Shown: positions 22,901 to 39,268 of the stretch, piece after piece | Layout of the letters: each line of letters starts with the position of its first letter | Position numbering within the stretch: position 1 is the stretch's first letter | Source of the DNA: Xestospongia bergquistia | Lineage: Eukaryota; Porifera; Demospongiae; Haplosclerida; Petrosiidae | NCBI GenBank assembly: GCA_963965975.1 | Contig: OZ014420.1 | Location: forward strand, 2,258,001-2,322,000 | DNA length: 64,000 bases | Direction: 5' to 3' | Position numbers and translations under genes: made by a program | Notes under the pieces: model-generated | Told to the model about the DNA's origin: nothing | The model's database searches: none | The model's input: only the letters and a program-made list of their open reading frames with translations

Positions 22901-25900
22901 TGTTCCATTACATGTTGTGTTCACCACTACATGTTGTGTTCACCAATACATGTTGTGTTCCATTACATGTTGTGTTCCATTACATGTTGTGTTCACCAAT
23001 ACATGTTGTGTTCCATTACATGTTGTGTTCACCAATACATGTTGTGTTCCATTACATGTTGTCTACATGTTGTGTTCCATTACATGTTGTGTTCACCACT
23101 ACATGTTGTGTTCACCAATACATGTTGTGTTCACCAATATATTTTGTGTTCACCACTACATGTTGTGTTCACCAATACATGTTGTGTTCACCAATATATT
23201 TTGTGTTCACCACTACATGTTGTGTTCACCAATACATGTTGTGTTCCATTACATGTTGTGTTCACCACTACATGTTGTGTTCACCAATATATTTTGTGTT
23301 CACCACTACATGTTGTGTTCACCAATACATGTTGTGTTCCATTACATGTTGTGTTCACCACTACATGTTGTGTTCACCAATACATGTTGTGTTCCATTAC
23401 ATGTTGTGTTCACCACTACATGTTGTGTTCACCAATACATGTTGTGTTCCATTACATGTTGTGTTCACCAATACATGTTGTGTTCACGAATACATGTTGT
23501 GTTTCACTACATGTTGTGTTCACGAATCATGATTTACAAATAGTTATGTATCCATTTACTTGGTATCATCTCTTTTGGTAGAACTGTTAATGACAGCAAA
23601 ATGATGAATTTCTTTGCTAATAACTTTTCTCAGGAGCGATGGCGAAAAGCAGCTCTTAAAAATGCTTTTGCTCTACTGTCTAAGCAACGTTTTGAACACG
23701 CTGCAGCTTTCTTCTTATTAGCTGGAAAATTATGGGATGCTATTGATGTCTGTATCAATCGTTTAAATGATCTTCAACTTGCACTTGTTGTAACACGTTT
23801 ATATGAAGGAGATGGAGGACCTACTTATGAACGACTTCTAAAAGAATGCATCTTAGGTCTTAGACACACACAGGAACCTTCCACAGATCCTTTTTTGAGG
23901 AGTATTGCTCTATGGTTATTACAAGATTATTCAGGAGCATTGGAAACATTGCTGGTGGGGTTAAGCTCTTCTCAAGTTTCTATCACACCCCCTGATCCTT
24001 CTATTTTTAACATTTACTTTTATCTTCGTTCCCACCCACTACTACTTCGGCGCAAATACCCCACTAAAACTGGACATTCTATTACTCCCTCTCCTTCTGT
24101 GGCTGATTTCTCATCTCATTATCATTCAAAAGCTTTAAGTGGTGTTGGAGATGACCCTTTGACACCAACAGAACGAAACTTAGTTTTTAGTACAGCTTAT
24201 CATCATCTAAACAGTGGCTCTCCACTCTTGGCTTTAGTAGTGCTAGCTAGATTACCTAAGACTGAAGATTTAGGAATAACTGAAGAGACCAAGCCACCTA
24301 TTGTTAATATGGCAGAGAAGTTTCATGGTAAAGTTGCACGTAGTGAGTCTGTAGTAGCTATAATGTCTGGTTTGATTGGTGTAAGTGGTAGTTTAGTGGG
24401 TGGTAAATCTGATGAAGAGCCTGTTACATTTCAAGTTGACTCTACCGATTATGATGAAACTGGCTTGTCAATGAAAAATAAACATTTAGGTGCCATTGTA
24501 GAGGAGAAGGAGGAAGACTTTGATTGGTCAAAGCCAATATCAATTCAAGTTCCTGCTGATCAGGATGATGACTTTGATTGGTCCAAACCTGTGTCAAGTC
24601 AATTGTTGGAAGGAGATGATGATGATTTTGATTGGTCAAAACCTGTCTCGTCTCAAGTACGTTCTCCAGTTAATGATGATAAGAATCTGAAGTTTGAGGA
24701 AAAGGGAAAAGAAGTGAAAGAAGAAAACTCAGAGGAAGGAAATGAAAACAAGAGAACAAAGGAAAAGGAAAATGAATTCAAAGAAGAAAGCTCAGAGGAA
24801 GAAAAGAGAACAAAGGATCAACCTCCTTTAAAAGTAATTTCACCACGTGGTATTTTCATTCTCAGTTTAGCTGAACAGTTACAATATAACGCCTTGCTGA
24901 GCATTTTGACTGAAGAGCTTGCTTCAATCCACTTACCATCTTGTTGTAATTATCTATGGGAGACAAGGGGCAAAGAATCACTCCCACTTCTTCCACTTGG
25001 AAGAACAAAAATGGGTGGAGCTAAAGGCCAAAGTATGGTTGAATGGTTTGACGATGAAGCATTTGAACGTGTTTTAGGAACACTTAGAGAGAAGCTAGTG
25101 GATTGGTTGAAGAATGAAACCCTAATTGTTAAGGAGGTGTGTGGTATGGAAATCAGTGCTGGTAATAGCAGCAGTATCGTATCAACTAGCCAGGCAGCCC
25201 ATGCTGGTTATGATCTACTGACCACTCTCATGAATTATGTCTCACTGCATGCAGGTACCCTGCCTAACATGCTAGCAGTTCAGACTGAATTGATGCATCT
25301 TATGAATACACTTTTACCTTGGAGTACTGGCTTGTCGCAGGAATTAGAAGATAGTGATCTCGAAGCAGGTCAAACAGCAAGTTGTGCTATCAATCCTGCT
25401 CAACTTCCCTTATTATGTGCATGTTCTCTTCCTTCAAAGCATCCTCTGAATATGGCTCTGCATATCAGACTTATGTCAGCCAGTATTTTTGCATCTCTTT
25501 CATCACATTCGTCTCCACCCACTTCATTAAATCCTCTTGAACATACTCATCGTGTCTTTGAATTATGTTGTGCATTATCTCATTGTGTTCATCTCTGTCT
25601 TAGTCCTATGAGACTCCATCAAGATCTTACCAGTACAACCCAACAATGTACTGAAAGCCCACAAGGACGTCAACGAGTTAGCAGTGGATCAAATCTCCTG
25701 GACTTTTTGTCATTGTTCGATACACCCAACACCAAACCTTCTAGATGGCCAGGATTAGATGATTGGCCTTCCTCTCTTCTCTCAGATGACGGAAAAGAAG
25801 CATCTCCACTCTGTCTAGTTTTAATGGAAGCACTTACTGTTGTTTATATAGGATTATTATCTGTGGCTTGGTCTTTACATTCTACTTATGATCTCTTAGT

Positions 25901-28802
25901 ACTGACTGCTAATGCTCCCTCTCAGGACAAGTGGGCAGCATTGTTTGGTGGAGGAGTTATGACAAAGTTGCCTGACCCTAGTCAGAAAAAGACTGCATCT
26001 TTCATTCAGAGAGTGTCCTCTGTAAAGAAACTATTGAGACAGACATCACAAAAGAGTTTCTCTGGTTCTATAGGTATCTTTGCAGCTCCTAAGCAGTCAT
26101 TATTGTTTCATTGTTTGACAAAGGTAATACTGTTTAAATGCTAATTGTCTGCACTTATATTCATGTTTACTAGTGATTGAGTGATTTGGTGGACAGTAAT
26201 TCTAATAAATAATGTTTTGAGTTTTCAATATATTTACTGTACTGAATTTATTACCATATTTGACATTGTTAACTTCCATTCAACCATTTCTTTATTAGCC
26301 TACAGATACCAGATATTCTAACTTACATTTTGAAAAGGAACCTGATGATGATGATGAGGATGAGGATGAGGAGCATGAGGTGTGGCAGTCTGAGTCAGAT
26401 GAAGATACAAAGAATACAAGTGATCCTGATAATCCTGACTGTTACAGTTGGTGTCTCATGAATTTGGGGATTATACAAAGGGTTCAGAGAGTCCTCAGGA
26501 ATACAATAACTCTCACTGGAATGGAAATCTTAGGTACTAGAAGCATACTTTAGAAATGCTATGCTATACATTATCTTATTTTTACACACATAAAATTTAA
26601 AAGTAATATTTTCCTTTTCATTATAGAATTCATCACTGCCTCACCTGTTCTATACAGACTACTAACTTTAATGGAAGATTGGGAGAATGCTCTAATAAAC
26701 AAACTACAAACTCATGTCTCTCCACCTCCAAACTTGTATCTCCCATCTGAAAGCAGTGGACAAGAAGCTTATGGTCCTGCATTAACCAGACATAAATTTA
26801 TACTTGAAGCAGAGCATTCTCCTTTTAGGTTAGAGAGAGTACAATACTTTCAAGTCACAGTGACTGCTTTTCTTCTATAGAAATGATGACAAGTCATCTC
26901 GATTAGCTAGGAGACTGTGGCAATATTTAGTTCATGAAGAACAAGTCCGAGAAACATTCATTCGATACATTTTTTACAAAAAAGTGAGATATTGTTAGAC
27001 TGTTTTTTGATTCATCTCCTTTTTAGCATGTTGGTGCTACAGTAGATGATGAACCAGCTGTTCAGCGTATTCTGTATAGTCAACCTGATAGTCCTGTCTC
27101 TTCTCTTTGTATTAGTTCAGTAAGTACTTAGTACATTAATGTTAACCTTATAGTAATTGGCCATTCTGCTTGCTCTCTCTCTCTCTCTCTCCCCCCCCCT
27201 CTCTCTCTCTCTCTCTCTTCCCACTATACTAGTCTAACTCAAGTATCTTTGCTTTGGCCACATCACGAGAAGTCCTAGAGATTGAAGTTCCTGACATTAT
27301 GTCATTGGATATAATGAATGATGAAGACACAAGTACTGACACCAACTTAAGTTCAAAGAGAAAGTATGACAATAATTATTAATTATCTTATATTCACATT
27401 TTTCTGCATTGTCATTTCTGTTACGTGTATGTTTGGTTGGTCTCTCGCAGTTCTATACTTTTTGGTGCACGAAGTACTCCTGAACTGTCAGAAGATTACA
27501 TCATGATCCAGCCAGGGATGTCCTCAATACGTCGAACAACTCAATCCATATCACCAGGTCATGTGTCATATTTACAGTCAGGAAACACATCTAGTATTGT
27601 AAGAGAAATGTCTGGTAGCTAGAGTTTATATTTGATGGGATTCTTTTGTAATGTAGTTATTGAAGAGGAGTGTACCATCTGTTAAAAGAATGGCTTCACA
27701 TCCTACATTAGCTTATTGTAAGTCTTACAGTAAACTAACTGCTAAAAGTTCAATTCATTGTATATCTATCAGACTTGACTGGAAGTGCAGATGGATCTAT
27801 TAGAATGTTTGAATTTGGTATACCAAAACCAGTGTCTATTTTACGACGAGCCGGGGCAGGACCTGGTATAACTAGAATCAGATTTACTCCACAAGGCAAT
27901 AAAGTAGGGAATTAATTTTAACATAGTTATTAATTGTTTGCAGTATGGAGTTACAGATTCAAGTGGAAAGCTTTCTCTTTGGCAAGGAATACAAACTTAT
28001 AACAAAGAACCATATCAGGTAAGGGATAACAATTTGTCTTCCATTTTTGTTGTGATATTTGTTTCATAGATACTTAACCCTGTTAATACTCGCCGTAGTA
28101 TTTCAGACTTTGCCTTTTTGGGATCATCTAGTGTTATAGCTACATGTGGGGAATCTCCTGATAATAAGTGAGTTGTTAAGTTCATGATCAAGTTGTCATT
28201 TAATTTAGGAATATTTGTATTTGGGACACCTTAATGCCAACTAAGAACACTATTGTTAAAGGTATCTTTTTGTTTGAGATGTTAGTTGCTACTACTTTGT
28301 ATAGAATGGGTGTGTCACGAGAGTGGAGCCTCGTGCATTGTTTTCTCTAGTACTAAACAGAGGCTAATATCTGGTGGACGAAGAGGAGAAATCTGTATCC
28401 TTAATCATTAAAAGCACACTAACCCAAAATAAATGCATATGATGTTAACATGTTTGTATGCTAAACTCAGTCCTTGACTTGTACAAATAAGATATATTTG
28501 ATGTACGGTCTCAAGCAGTAGTATCTAAGCCTGTTGTCCATTCTGCAGCAGTTTCCTGTATTGTTCTCAATGACACTGATGGTTACTTCATCACAGGAGC
28601 TGTAGACGGTGAAATCAAAGTGTGGGACCTCACAACAGTGACTGAGTTGACATCTATACTGGGGAGTCACTCACGTTCTCGCCTCTTTCGTCCTGATGGT
28701 GGCGTCATGGATATGGTGGTTGATTCAGAAGGTTGTTTATATTCTTGTGGAGGTGATGGAACAGTTAAAGTGCACTCTTTAGATCTACCGGTATTTAGCT
28801 AA
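13979..28802 (+). CDS. DMXL: DMX-like protein (rabconnectin-3 alpha)
   Basis: Twenty-four exons closing to 3001 aa (human DMXL2 about 3036): 13979..14065, 14119..14250, 14296..14367, 14416..14491, 14792..15015, 15062..15107, 15169..15295, 15455..16072, 16236..19488, 19542..19639, 23582..26123, 26299..26533, 26627..26828, 26881..26983, 27027..27119, 27233..27363, 27451..27598, 27657..27717, 27773..27903, 27944..28018, 28070..28167, 28209..28261, 28305..28394, 28492..28802. The N-terminal WD40 region is followed by the conserved FIVHWLNNKEMTYT. The central Rav1p_C-like region holds LFYLAMKKQSLLKGLF and RWRKAALKNAFALL, split by the giant minisatellite intron. A second WD40 propeller (about 2729-3001) closes the protein. 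DMXL with WDR7 forms rabconnectin-3, which promotes V-ATPase assembly and acidification of endosomes and vesicles. Two very long exons (3.25 and 2.54 kb) contrast with tiny ones nearby. Residues from 24505 to 24660 carry three FDWSKP repeats. Confidence 0.96.
15350..15372 (+). repeat. (GGAT)n-like microsatellite in a DMXL intron
   Basis: Short run of GGAT/AGAT tetramers within the intron after exon 7 of DMXL. Minor; no role evident. Confidence 0.6.
20494..22471 (+). repeat. 960-bp higher-order repeat, two adjacent copies
   Basis: Positions i and i+960 are identical from about 20494 to 21511 except one base (G at 20998 against A at 21958). Marker variants such as CTACAAGTTG recur at exactly this spacing (20699 and 21659). 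This indicates a recent duplication of a block of roughly 50 units. Confidence 0.85.
22447..23474 (+). repeat. 489-bp higher-order repeat, two adjacent copies
   Basis: The distal end of the array repeats with a period of 489 bp; for example the TGTCTACATG marker occurs at 22571 and 23060 with matching neighbours. It is separate from the 960-bp repeat. Confidence 0.75.
27173..27220 (+). repeat. (CT)n/C-run tract before a DMXL 3' splice site
   Basis: CT dinucleotides interrupted by nine C, ending about a dozen bases before the AG of the exon that starts TCTAACTCAAG. It is therefore the polypyrimidine tract of that intron. Confidence 0.85.
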
Positions 28803-28949
28803 CAATAATAATCTATAATAATAAGTCCATTATATTGTTTACAATGCTAATAATTTTTTCATATCAATGGTGTGTCTTTTCTTATCTATTGTCATTGTTC
28901 TAAATAAGGAAGCTGCCATTACATGCCAAAACATTAATAGTGAAGACTA

Positions 28950-29760
28950 CTAACTATCTCGTTTGAGGTTTAGTTTCTCATTCATGCAAGAATCAAAAGA
29001 TTTCTGAGTTTTCCTACAGCGATTGTATTCTTGGTTGTTATAATCCAGACAAGTCCAGTGTTCAGTGAAGACTTCATTACAAGAACCTTTGACTTTACGG
29101 AAGAACTCTGTAGCACATTGTGTCACCTAGATAGAATACAAGTTATTAAATTTCCACCTTTTTGTCCTGAGGAGGAAGGGTCTGGCATAATGTAAACACA
29201 ATGATTGTTTTGATGAATTCTTGTTTTAATTATATTCACTTATTATAATCAGGAGTACGAGATCAACAGAGATCAGTTCTGTATGGATTCTGATGACAAT
29301 ATAGGCTACAAATCCAGTGAGAAACTGATGCTGGTTAGGAAGTAGGAGAACTTTAAACAAGATTTGTGTTGTGTGTGATTGAAGGCTTGATATATATTTT
29401 GCAGCACAAACTATTAAACCACCAGATCCTTCCTCATGTCTTCATTAGTGCACAAGTACTCATACTAATAAGTTATGTAAGTCTGTATTATCTATATACG
29501 TAGCTTTTGTGTAAAATAGTCAAACTGGCTACTTATCTATTATATAGTGATATGCAGAGAGGCTATTAAATTAAGTACCTTACCTCCTTGCCTTCCTGCA
29601 GACATTTTCTGGGATCATTACCCTCTATTCTACATTGCATAAATGCATCATTCTTAGTTTTACAGTAGGTGCCATAATGATGAGCTGCACCCATTAGCAG
29701 TGCCGAAGTAACAGTTAGTTCCTCAACATCAAGATCTCGAGCACTTATTTCAGCCGCCAT
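28950..29760 (-). CDS. NDUFA8: NADH dehydrogenase 1 alpha subcomplex subunit 8, short form
   Basis: Two exons, 29584..29760 and 28950..29126, each 177 bp and phase 0, giving 117 aa. The start chosen is MAAEISARDLDVEEL; an upstream in-frame ATG at 29793 would add 11 residues. Cys-rich helices are clear: YCKTKNDAFMQC, CRIEGNDPRKC, HWTCLDYNNQEYNRC and CRKTQKSFDSC, the repeated CX9C pattern of this intermembrane-space complex I subunit, which folds by the MIA40 disulfide relay. Human NDUFA8 has 172 aa; here the frame stops soon after the last CX9C (ends NLKRDS), so the Pro-rich tail is absent. The next gene (DMXL, convergent) stops 147 bp away, which leaves no room for another exon. I regard the short form as real, subject to cDNA. 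Confidence 0.9.
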
Positions 29761-29988
29761 GTTTGTTCTGAATAAAGCCCAAGCAGGACACACCCACTCT
29801 CATAACTGTAAACATTGTATTTCTCTGGGGTATCATTATGCTCCTTTCTTTGCAGTTCCTGCCAAATAGCATTATGAGACAGTTGGTTTGAAATTATTCA
29901 AACGTCTAGCAGAAAATAATAGGCATGTCAAAAATATCGAGATTTGATTGAAACTATATTATTCAGTCACATAGACACAGTTAATTTA

Positions 29989-34735
<4,747 letters not shown>

Positions 34736-35268
34736 ATTGTTGCTATAAAAAATACCCCATCAACTTTATGACTGAATTGAGTATTGCTCTCATAAACCTG
34801 GCAGTACATATTTTATTGTTGGATTGATAACAGTATGTAAGTCTATGGACAAAAGGAAACTCACAAAATACATGTATTGTTCTCTAAAGTAGTATCCAAC
34901 AGTAGATTTTGCACCTTTGTGGCACAGCAACAATAAATGGCTGTGTCCCAGACCCGAAATACACACCCACTAAATTTTGAATTTTGATAGGTGCGTTGGG
35001 GGGGGGGGGGCGCCGCACTATTGTGTTATAATTGCGACGTTCTACGTCATGTATAAAAAGCAACGACAGAAAGACAAGCTGAAGAAAAGGGGAATTCACT
35101 CTCAAAGTATTCACGCCTCAAAAAGTGCAACTTCAGACTGGAGATTATCGATAAAACTGACGGGAAGGAAAAGAACAGAAACAGAAAGATATTACCTAGT
35201 CAAATTCCGACATTCTGTCTCTGTCGACGTGTTGATTACACGAGGTAACTTTTCGACAACATTTCGAC
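34736..35268. promoter_or_regulatory. Divergent upstream region, MAP2K / RGM-like
   Basis: 533 bp between outward-facing starts. It includes a run of 13 G at 34998-35010 followed by CGCCGC, the most G/C-rich point of this stretch. A forward open frame at 34977-35333 crosses it but has no coding character and reads through the RGM start in another frame. Confidence 0.4.
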
Positions 35269-38200
35269 ATGTGTTCGACAAGACTGTGTTTATATTTGCT
35301 ACTAGCTATCTGTCTCTTCAAAACTCAAGGTAAAGATATTGTTATAACGAGGTGATAAGTGCTTCTAAAAGCCAGCCAACATCACTGGGCGTAGATGCAC
35401 GACCGCATGAATGACTGTGGTGTTGACTCGCTATTTGTCATAGTGTTGTTACCTCGCTTTGTCTCTTTATTTGTCAATAATAATCTAGTCAAGTGTCTAC
35501 AAGTTGTATTGTCATAAAGTATGTGTTTAATTTCCCTTCATTAGTTCCTGTTTTAACATGCCAACAGCATAAATTTTACAGCTTTCAATCTGAGTTAGGG
35601 AATTTTGCTGTAAACCTGCATTTAAGAAATGAATCAGTGTTCAAAATCAATGAAAATATCTTCATTTCTGTCATTCTTTTGAAATTGTTGTTTTGGTTTG
35701 AACACTCAAATTAACAGTTGTTAATTGTATATCCTTACAAACGCATATGTTTTTAAGACTGTCCACATGCATCTGGTATGTCTGTTAATGCTATGTAGCA
35801 TTATAGCACTAAAGAGTTCTTGAGATGTGCCAACATTTAGCTAATGTAATAAAATTGTCATACAACAGTGCACCTTTTAAAGTCCTTTTCTCATGCCAAG
35901 CCTTCTAGGCACTCTGCATTATAGAGGATGCTGTTTATGGTGGGTTAAAGTTCTGTCTAAGCAAATCATCTAATTGTAATGTTTCGGTGCTTTGTAATTT
36001 GATGAAAGTGTACATGTTTCACTGGAATTGGTTGTTGGTCAATTGAATTTCTAAGATGACAAGGGTCTTCGATAGACCTTCCCTATTTAGTTGTGGCAAT
36101 CCACAAATTGTACACCTGGCATAATCAGAAACTTGGCTCTTAAAACAGTAAATCACTTTTCTGTTAGTATAGTTAACCAGTTTCTGATTACAAAGCCACA
36201 TGGTAGTATGTTTTTGGGATAAAGGAGGAGTTATAGTACCAAATAGTTTTTCAAGGAAATGATATCCTATATGTGGATTAGATCATCATATACAAACTAA
36301 AATAGTACTACTGGTAAGGCAATAATATCAAAGCTGATATAGAGAACACCTGTGTCAATTGTATATACAAAATGATGCACACCATCTCCTCCACGGCATG
36401 TAATGTATTACTACTATTGTCTCATCCTCCACACTAGCATTGTTTCAGTCAGTATACGTCATAACCTCTGGGATGTTGTGAGTGCAATAAATATAATGCT
36501 CATTCATGGCATCAAATTTGTTCACTACATAACAGCAGAGTGATAATTACCTTTTTATGGTCTGAAATATTTACTGAACATTACAGGCTATACATTATGA
36601 CTTATAGCTGAGTAACATTATATTCTAGAAGAGATGTCAAGTCTCTAATACGTATTTCATATTGTCATATTATTCTTGTTATTTAGGTAATGCATTTAGC
36701 CTTGGTGGCTTCTTAGGTGGTGGTGATGGAGATGGAGATGATAATGAAAGCTCATGCAAATGGGAAGAGTGTGAAAAGAAATATCTTGCTGACACAACTG
36801 CTGAAAACGTAACTCAACTTTATCATTGCTTATATATTGAACAGGCAAGAGCTTGTCTTCTAGACTCAAATTGCCAGTCTCATAACTTTAATGTCATTAA
36901 TATGAAACGCTACCTTAATGATGATTTTGACAAACATAACTGCTCACAATTCACTTCACCCACACCATCCACTACATCTACAACACAACATCTACCTACA
37001 CCTACGACACAACCTCCTTCAACCTGTGAACCAAAGCTACCACAGAATGCAAGTCTAACTGACTTGGATAAAGCTGTTACTTGGCCAACACTTTCACTTG
37101 TCAACCATTTATGTTCTCAACATAGCTATAAAGCACTCCGCCATTGTAGTCTTTTCACTTACTCCCATCTACGACCATTTGGCCAAAAAAATATCCAGAC
37201 ATGTACACTTCCTGGTTCATGGCTCTTATTCCGTCATTCTGATGTAATCATTGAAGTAACTGGAGGAATTGAAAATAATGTAGCATCATCATACACAAAA
37301 ATAGAGAAGGTAATGTGAATAAATATGATGTCATTTATATTATACACTTGCTATATTGTTGCCTGATTTAAATGATATTAAAATTGTGTCAAAGTTCAAT
37401 TTGTTCAGATAATGTGATTTAGTTGGACAAGCTGTATATGATATTCTTAATCCTGTAAATCAGTTTAAATACATTCATGATCCAGCCAGACACCCAAGGC
37501 AAGGCAAGTATAGCTTTGAACTGTTATTCCAATGAGAATACTGTCTCTACTCCATTGATGTGTGTGAATGAGTAGGATGACATGACTCCTCTGCAATTAT
37601 AGCTTGAGGCATGGTAACATGAAAACTTGTGTATTAATATCAAATACCAGCATGCATTATAATATGGCTACATTGTTCATCAACGTGTACGCTAGTTGAT
37701 GAGCCTCAGTTTGTTTTCTGCATGTCACACATAATGTAGTTGTGGTTATGTTTTAAACCAGGATGACAATACCACAATTAAATTTTGCAACAAAAAAGGC
37801 TTCAAGGAAATTAACTTTGTATCATTTCAATAAAAGACTTTTTGCCTGTATAGGTGACAAACTGTGATTAGTACACATGTGTCATGAAGTGTTTTTATAC
37901 TCAAGAGTGGTCATTAGTAGGTAGTAGGACAGTTGCCATGCATGCCTTTAGTTGTACAAGAACACTATACTACAACCATAACTGTTATTTTATGTATGAT
38001 CACAGGTCTATCCTACATACCTTGTAGTAAGATTGGTATGTAATTAGGTAGTTTTTAGCAACAACATCATAGCAACCTTATTGTTAATAACGATCAGCTA
38101 TGATAACAATGACATGATTTACTCATAATTTGCATATCTCTTCTCCATTCTTCAGATCAACATCACTCTGCATTCACCTCAATGCACATCTCGTGCTATC

Positions 38201-39010
38201 TTTAACTATGTAGCCACTGCAGATAAAGATTTGCCTACTACCTTACACTCCAGTGATTATCGCATCATGCCTCTCTTCCAACCATTGGAATTTCACATCA
38301 ACCCAAACAAAACTATGGCCAGTATACTAGCACCATGGTTAAATCTGACTCTTATTATTCGACGACATCACAACTATCTCAGCATTGTAATGCAAATGCC
38401 AGCTGACTTACTGGACAGCAGCGAAGGACTCTGTCATACCGGTTGTGCAAACCACACGCAAAACAATATAAACAATCTTAAACAAAGCTCATGTAACCAT
38501 GATGTTTTTTTATCTCTTAGAGGTTGCATTGGTGCTGGTCTATTGAATGTCATTCCTTCTGAAAGTCAGTTAAGTCTTCTGTTAACCCACATATGTCAGT
38601 TTGATGTTCTTAAGAACCTCACTTATTCTGTACTGTCTATTCTAAAAGCTGTAGCAAATGATTACATATTACTTCGTGACTTTGGTAAACATATAATACC
38701 TGAACCCTTTCGACCACCAGTCCCTCAATTATCTCTCCACTCAACTACAAATATAAGAAGTACAAGTGTGTCTTTAGAAGTGAAACCTACAACAACTCAA
38801 TTCACAGCATCATTAGGGGGTGGAGGAAGAGAGAGTAGTCAATCAGTAATAACATCATCCAAATCAATGCTTGCTACAAAGCACACACCTAAACCTTCTA
38901 ACTTAGGCTTATTTAATTCATCTGCACCAACTAACCAACTAAGACACACGACATTATTAATGTTCTCAATGCTCTGGTTTGTGTATTTATGTATCAAATT
39001 ATTATTGTAG
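35269..39010 (+). CDS. RGM: Repulsive guidance molecule (RGM/hemojuvelin)-like protein lacking the Asp-Pro cleavage site
   Basis: Three exons, 35269..35329, 36687..37309, 38156..39010, closing to 512 aa (vertebrate RGMs about 430-450). Residues 1-20 form a signal peptide (LCLYLLLAICLF). After a Gly/Asp-rich linker come an RGM N-terminal Cys domain (CKWEECEKKYL ... DKHNCS), a Thr/Pro linker, then a partial VWF type D-like core: HCSLFTYSHLRPF, QTCTLPGSWLLF, YLSIVMQMPADLL, ICQFDVLKNLTYSVLSILKAV. The C-terminus ends in a hydrophobic segment (LLMFSMLWFVYLCIKLLL), as in GPI-anchored proteins. RGMs are GPI-anchored BMP co-receptors and neogenin ligands. Vertebrate RGMs autocleave at Asp-Pro in FGDPHLRTF; here residues 177-183 read FTYSHLR (37154-37174), so this site is missing. 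Overall identity is low, and the call rests on order and spacing of Cys blocks and these motifs. Confidence 0.75.
35330..36686 (+). other. Intron 1 of the RGM-like gene, 1.36 kb
   Basis: AT-rich, with scattered short open frames lacking coding character. No repeat or element recognised. Intron 2 (37310-38155, 846 bp) is likewise featureless. Confidence 0.55.
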
Positions 39011-39268
39011 TTTGTCTTATTATTTTTGACACCTGATGTTTGTATGTATAATTAAAATTTTTAATAACCATATTTTTGTTTTCCAACTATTGCATTGTTC
39101 CTTTTGTAACTCCAGCAAAAATTCACTTTTTCAAAATTAATTTCTTTTACATAGAAAAATTAAATGTAATGTATGATATGTGTGATGACAAAACAAATAT
39201 TACAGTCTAAAAATCTTATAGCATAAAATTAATGTGTTTAGAAATCCAATAGTCTCAACTACATATAG
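39011..39268. other. Convergent intergenic region
   Basis: 258 bp, AT-rich, holding the 3' ends of the RGM-like gene and the unrecognised minus-strand gene. No canonical AATAAA on the plus strand near the RGM stop; ATTAAA occurs at about 39051. Confidence 0.5.

Larger units (their letters stand above)
19703..23527 (+). repeat. Giant minisatellite, 17/19/22-bp units, about 200 copies
   Basis: Tandem units of three lengths. The common 19-bp unit reads TTCACCAATACATGTTGTG, with variants CACTACATG and CAATATATTTTG. A 17-bp unit reads TTCCATTACATGTTGTG, and a 22-bp form carries an extra TTG near the 5' end. No unit or junction contains TAA, TAG or TGA in any forward frame, so all three frames are open for about 1,270 codons. 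On the reverse strand the variants contain TAG or TAA. It lies wholly within a spliced intron, so the open frames are not genes. Confidence 0.97.
19640..23581 (+). other. 3942-bp DMXL intron filled by a minisatellite
   Basis: The donor GTAAGT follows codon bases AA, and the acceptor TTTTGGTAG precedes AACTGTTAATG. Both flanking exons align to one continuous DMXL segment (GLFK then TVNDSKMMNFF). Intron length is a multiple of three, but retention would meet TAA at the second to fourth bases of the intron, so it cannot be read through. Confidence 0.9.

Noticed and set aside
19681-23581. Three overlapping forward frames of about 1,270-1,290 codons encoding Cys/His/Val/Tyr repeats
   Set aside because: They are readings of the minisatellite in all three frames, inside a DMXL intron with matching flanking exons. 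Three frames cannot all be selected, and the peptides are only the repeat translated.
34998-35010. G13 run as a possible quadruplex or a second copy of the MITE end
   Set aside because: A single G run does not make an intramolecular quadruplex, and I found neither the CAGTGGTGGAGA end nor a target duplication nearby.
34977-35333. 118-codon plus-strand frame near the RGM start
   Set aside because: It overlaps the RGM signal-peptide exon in another frame, and its translation is basic and featureless. The RGM frame joins exon 2 in phase.
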